In this document: piece after piece, positions 5,828 to 8,659 of the stretch
How positions within the stretch are numbered: the first letter of the stretch is position 1
Layout: each line of letters starts with the position of its first letter
Source: Betaproteobacteria bacterium
GTDB lineage: Bacteria > Pseudomonadota > Gammaproteobacteria > Burkholderiales > SG8-41
Assembly: GCA_021732805.1 (NCBI GenBank)
Contig: JAKFUJ010000331.1
Span: 1 to 8,659, forward strand
Reading direction: 5' to 3'
Length of the DNA: 8,659 nt
Notes under the pieces: generated by a model
Database searches by the model: none
What the model was told of the DNA's origin: nothing
The model's input: the letters and a program-made list of their open reading frames with translations, nothing else
Position numbers and translations under genes: made by a program

Positions 5828-6946
5828 TCAGCGGCGACTGACCATCAATTGCTCAATGATGCCACGTACGGGCGTCGGCACTGCAGCGCGCAGCGCATCC
5901 TCCGGCGTAATCCACAGCCGCCCCGGTTCTTCGGCACGTTGCGGCCAAACCGAAACCATAGCCGGCTGCGGCAGAATGTCGAGTTTGAAATGGGTGAAGC
6001 CGTGTGCGATCACCGGCAAAGGTTCTTTCAGGATCACCGCCGCGCCATACCGCCGCGCACAGGCATTGACCACATCAACGTCGGCATCTTCCTCGGGAAA
6101 TGACCACATCCCGCCCCAGATCCCCGTCGCCGGCCGCTTCTCCAGCAGGATCTCGCCCGCACGCTGCAGCACCAGCATCATGGTGCGGCGCTGCGGCAGG
6201 GCCTTGCGTGGTTTGCGAGTCGGCAGCTCCGCAACGCGTTTTGTCCTGAACGCCACGCAGAGTTTCTGCACCGGACACTCTGCGCAACGCGGCTTGCTGC
6301 GCGTGCATAGGGTCGCACCGAGGTCCATCAGGCCCTGGGTGTACGGCCGCAGACCGGTCTTGGGCAGCAGGGCTTCGGCCTGCTGCCACAGTTGCGTCGC
6401 CACTGCCGTCTCTCCGGGATAACCTGCGATACCGCATATGCGGGCCAGCACGCGCTTGACGTTGCCATCAAGAATCGCGCTGCGTTTGCCGAACGCAAAC
6501 ACCAGAATCGCCGCGGCGGTGGAGCGGCCGATGCCGGGCAGTTCCATGATGGCGTCCAGCGTTTGCGGAAATTTCCCGCCGTACTGCACCACCACTGCCT
6601 GTGCTGCGCGATGCAAATTGCGCGCGCGCGAGTAATAACCCAGCCCGCTCCACAACGCCAGCACGTCATCGAGAGGCGCCGCAGCAAGCCCTTTTAAATC
6701 CGGAAACCGGTCGAGAAAGCGTTGATAGTAGGAAATGACCGCAGTCACCTGCGTCTGCTGCAGCATGATCTCCGACAGCCACACGGTGTATGGTTCGCGC
6801 GAGTTCTGCCACGGCAGATCATGTCGGCCATGGCGCTTCTGCCAGGCAACCAGCGCCGGCGCAAACCCTGTGAGCGTTGGCCGCGGCGCCGGGTGGTTGA
6901 TCGACGACTTAGCAGGGTGTTGAAAAACTCCAGAACATCGCTTCAA
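5828..6946 (-). CDS. mutY: A/G-specific adenine DNA glycosylase MutY
   Basis: MutY removes adenine mispaired with 8-oxoguanine or guanine. Numbering from a TTG at 6946 gives 372 residues. The catalytic Glu59 lies in SEIMLQQTQV, the helix-hairpin-helix LPGIGRSTA spans 136-144, and Asp160 lies in ILDGNVKRVLAR. The [4Fe-4S] cysteines are 214, 221, 224 and 230 with C-X6-C-X2-C-X5-C spacing. A C-terminal NUDIX-like domain (about 250-365) contains HGFTHFKLDI for 8-oxoG recognition. The catalytic core is intact. The start is odd: E. coli MutY would begin near residue 23 here, but no ATG, GTG or TTG occurs between the repeat element and the core, so the only conventional start is a TTG inside repeat copy 2. 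The first 11 or 12 residues (through about HPA) are element-encoded. It lies downstream of the asmA-like gene and 15 nt before the cyclo-ligase gene. Confidence 0.93.
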   Translation of the reverse strand: MKRCSGVFQHPAKSSINHPAPRPTLTGFAPALVAWQKRHGRHDLPWQNSREPYTVWLSEIMLQQTQVTAVISYYQRFLDRFPDLKGLAAAPLDDVLALWSGLGYYSRARNLHRAAQAVVVQYGGKFPQTLDAIMELPGIGRSTAAAILVFAFGKRSAILDGNVKRVLARICGIAGYPGETAVATQLWQQAEALLPKTGLRPYTQGLMDLGATLCTRSKPRCAECPVQKLCVAFRTKRVAELPTRKPRKALPQRRTMMLVLQRAGEILLEKRPATGIWGGMWSFPEEDADVDVVNACARRYGAAVILKEPLPVIAHGFTHFKLDILPQPAMVSVWPQRAEEPGRLWITPEDALRAAVPTPVRGIIEQLMVSRR

Positions 6947-7056
6947 CTTGGCATTATCGATTTTTCATCTCTCATAAAATCAAAGGTTTGCACGCGTGTG
7001 CGCTTGGTCGCTTCGCTCCCCACGCGCTCGCGCATCACTTTTTCAACAACCTGTTA
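6910..7056 (+). repeat. MITE-like palindromic repeat element, copy 2
   Basis: This is the homologue of the element at 1698-1841, in the same plus-strand orientation. It is bounded by TA (6910-6911 and 7055-7056), with 143 bp between. The ends GCAGGGTGTTGAAAAA (6912-6927) and, complemented from the right, ACAGGTTGTTGAAAAA agree at 14 of 16 positions, better than in copy 1. The right arm keeps the outer hairpin stem: CGCGTG (6993-6998) pairs with CACGCG (7021-7026). The left-centre part (about 6945-6990) is clearly more A/T-rich than the surrounding genes. There is no transposase. It separates the asmA-like gene from mutY; its right end abuts the TAA of the former and its left end runs into the mutY reading frame. 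Confidence 0.75.
6953..6983 (-). promoter_or_regulatory. Possible sigma-70 promoter for mutY inside repeat copy 2
   Basis: On the minus strand, a -10-like GATAAT (6958-6953; 5 of 6 to TATAAT) follows a -35-like TTGATT (6983-6978; 4 of 6) with a long 19-bp spacer. It sits in the A/T-rich part of the element, 6 nt before the candidate TTG start of mutY, so a transcript from it would be leaderless or nearly so. The long spacer keeps confidence low. Confidence 0.22.
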
Positions 7057-8659
7057 GCGGCCAAGCAGTCCCTTCAACATATCGCGCGTACTACCGCCGC
7101 TTTTTTGACCCTCTTTGGACGACGCATCGGGATCCTGGAGCTTCTGCAGGCGTTTTTTCAGTTCATCCCCGACTTTCTGCCGCGCCGTATCGGTAATCAT
7201 CGCGCCAAAATCCAGTTTGTACGAAGGTGCTGCCAAGGGACCGCTGACCCGCACCGGCACCGTGACCCCGCGCAACGCCTCGACATCACGCCCGCCCTGC
7301 CCCTTGCTGGTGCCGACGATACTGGCTTTCACCAGATAATTGATGGTGTCGGCGCCAATGTTGATCTCGCCTTCGCCGCCAACACGCAACAACGGCGACT
7401 TCAGCGACAGATCGTTGTTACGCGCCACACCATCGCTGATTTTGAATGTCGCCGTCAACTCCGAAAACTCCGTCTTGCGGGACTTGTCCGACTGCTGGGT
7501 TTGTTCACCCTTCAATGCACCCAGACGCGCCTGCGCGGCACTGATCGCGCCGCCGATATCAATGCCCTTCAGCGCGCCATCCGCCAGACGCAGCGCGGCC
7601 GTACCGTCAAGCGCGCGTTTCAGGGCACTGCTGGTGTTGCCACGGGCCGTCACATCCACTGAAATGGTTCCCTTGCCCTCCAGCGTCTCGTTATCCGCCA
7701 GATCCTTCAGCAACGGCGCGACGCTGACTCCGGACAGATTTTGTTTGATCGCAAACACAGGCGTCTGGGATGCGGCATTGACGGACACCGTGCCATTCAG
7801 TGCACCCTGATAGAGATTTGCCGTCAGCGGATTCAACGCCAGCTGTCCGGCATTCGCCTTGAGCGTGATCCGCACATTCTGCGCCTTCAGCTTGTCGACC
7901 TTCAGCGCCCCGATATGAAGCTTGCCGTCAGCACGCAGTGTTTTTAATGCCGACAGATCAAACGGCTGTTCCGCCGCTGTTGCCGCAGCCGGTTTACCCG
8001 CCGTTGCCGGCGGCGCATTTCCGCCACCCGTCGCCCCGCCTGCCGCCGGCAGGAAGCGGTCGACATCGAGCTGATCCAGATCGATATCAAAATTGAACGC
8101 AGCCGGCGAAAAATCCGTGACGGCCACGCGCGCCTTGAGATTGCTGCCGGCAATTTTTCCTGACAGATTCAGTTGTGCCTTCTCATTGCCCAGATCCGCA
8201 CTTGCGGCACCTGTCAGTTCCCCGCTGATGCTTTTTCCCGGAATATCCGGTCCTGTTGCACTGACACCCGCGGTTAATGACGGCAGGCTGAATTGCTGAG
8301 CCTGCAAATTGCCGCTGAGCGGCGAAGCCAGCCTTAACTTGATGTCGCGGTTACCCTGCTTCAGTCCGCCATCCACGGTCAATGCCGCAGCCTTGAAAGC
8401 CTGTTTGGATCCGCTGATCTGGGGGGCCTCCAGTTTGACATCAAAGGCGTCCTTGCCCTGCAGTCCGGTCGCTGTCACAGCCAGTTTATCCAACACAAAT
8501 GCGTCGCCCGTCTGCAGCTTGAGACTGCCGCCCGCCTTGACTTCAAGTTTGCTGATTTCAGCCGCTTGCCCGCGGATTTCCAGCGCAAGTTTCTCCAGCG
8601 CGCCGGTTTTCTGCTCCGCATCAAAGGCCAGCCGGGTCTTCAGATCAACCATCAGATTG
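7054..8659 (-). CDS. AsmA-family protein (C-terminal part; 5' end outside window)
   Basis: The frame stays open to the window edge, with two more codons upstream of the Met at 8652, so that Met is probably internal and the gene is partial. About 534 residues are visible (numbered below from the Met at 8652). They form repetitive beta-rich sequence typical of AsmA/TamB-like proteins: LDVDRFLPA near 195-203, an Ala/Gly/Pro-rich linker (about 203-228), then the AsmA C-terminal region with LRADGKLHIGALKVDKLKAQ (from about 239) and DGTAALRLADGALKGIDI (about 349-366). Full-length members have one N-terminal transmembrane helix and lie in the periplasm, where they are linked to outer-membrane biogenesis and phospholipid transport; the helix would be outside the window. 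The C-terminus is basic, ending in LKGLLGR. The TAA at 7056-7054 coincides with the end of repeat copy 2. Assignment to a subfamily is not possible from this part. Confidence 0.88.
   Translation of the reverse strand, partial: NLMVDLKTRLAFDAEQKTGALEKLALEIRGQAAEISKLEVKAGGSLKLQTGDAFVLDKLAVTATGLQGKDAFDVKLEAPQISGSKQAFKAAALTVDGGLKQGNRDIKLRLASPLSGNLQAQQFSLPSLTAGVSATGPDIPGKSISGELTGAASADLGNEKAQLNLSGKIAGSNLKARVAVTDFSPAAFNFDIDLDQLDVDRFLPAAGGATGGGNAPPATAGKPAAATAAEQPFDLSALKTLRADGKLHIGALKVDKLKAQNVRITLKANAGQLALNPLTANLYQGALNGTVSVNAASQTPVFAIKQNLSGVSVAPLLKDLADNETLEGKGTISVDVTARGNTSSALKRALDGTAALRLADGALKGIDIGGAISAAQARLGALKGEQTQQSDKSRKTEFSELTATFKISDGVARNNDLSLKSPLLRVGGEGEINIGADTINYLVKASIVGTSKGQGGRDVEALRGVTVPVRVSGPLAAPSYKLDFGAMITDTARQKVGDELKKRLQKLQDPDASSKEGQKSGGSTRDMLKGLLGR

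Noticed and set aside
5538..6422. Open frame on the plus strand (294 codons) opposite the cyclo-ligase and mutY genes
   Set aside because: Low-complexity Ser/Arg composition and full overlap with two genes carrying intact catalytic motifs; it is a shadow frame.

Overview
The window looks like a chromosomal piece of a GC-rich betaproteobacterium. The lineage is inferred from gene order and protein character, not from a marker gene. It runs from the end of lptB through rpoN, hpf, ptsN, hprK and rapZ, the conserved sigma-54/nitrogen-PTS cluster. HPr kinase is present in that cluster, as in many Beta- and some other Proteobacteria but not in enterics. No rRNA, tRNA, CRISPR array, phage gene or transposase gene is visible.

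Layout, plus strand: the last 64 codons of lptB (LPS-export ATPase) at 1-196; rpoN (sigma-54) at 276-1700; a 144-bp repeat element at 1698-1841; hpf (ribosome hibernation factor) at 1855-2187; ptsN (EIIA-Ntr) at 2233-2718; hprK (HPr kinase/phosphorylase) at 2687-3631, overlapping ptsN by 32 nt; rapZ (P-loop RNA-binding adaptor) at 3652-4491; and a stand-alone LON-substrate-binding-domain protein at 4488-5096, with an ATGA overlap to rapZ. Minus strand, reading from the right edge leftward: the C-terminal part of an AsmA-family protein (8659-7054, 5' end outside the window), a second copy of the repeat element (7056-6910), mutY (6946-5828) and a 5-formyltetrahydrofolate cyclo-ligase (5812-5093). 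The two gene blocks converge at 5093-5096, where the two stop codons overlap inside an A/T-rich inverted repeat that could be a bidirectional terminator.

Functionally the plus-strand block couples envelope export (lptB), alternative-sigma transcription (rpoN), ribosome hibernation (hpf) and phosphotransfer regulation (ptsN, hprK, rapZ). The minus-strand block holds DNA repair (mutY), folate metabolism (cyclo-ligase) and an envelope-associated AsmA protein. All coding genes belong to known families, and I see no new multigene system.

The least ordinary feature is a pair of diverged, transposase-less elements of about 140 bp, MITE-like. Both lie in the same orientation on the plus strand, are bounded by TA dinucleotides, and have imperfect terminal inverted repeats resembling ACAGGTTGTTGAAAA. 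Each abuts the TAA stop codon of a gene (rpoN, asmA). One also supplies the only usual-type start codon (a TTG) for the mutY reading frame, along with a possible promoter. No gene-free stretch exceeds 300 bp.
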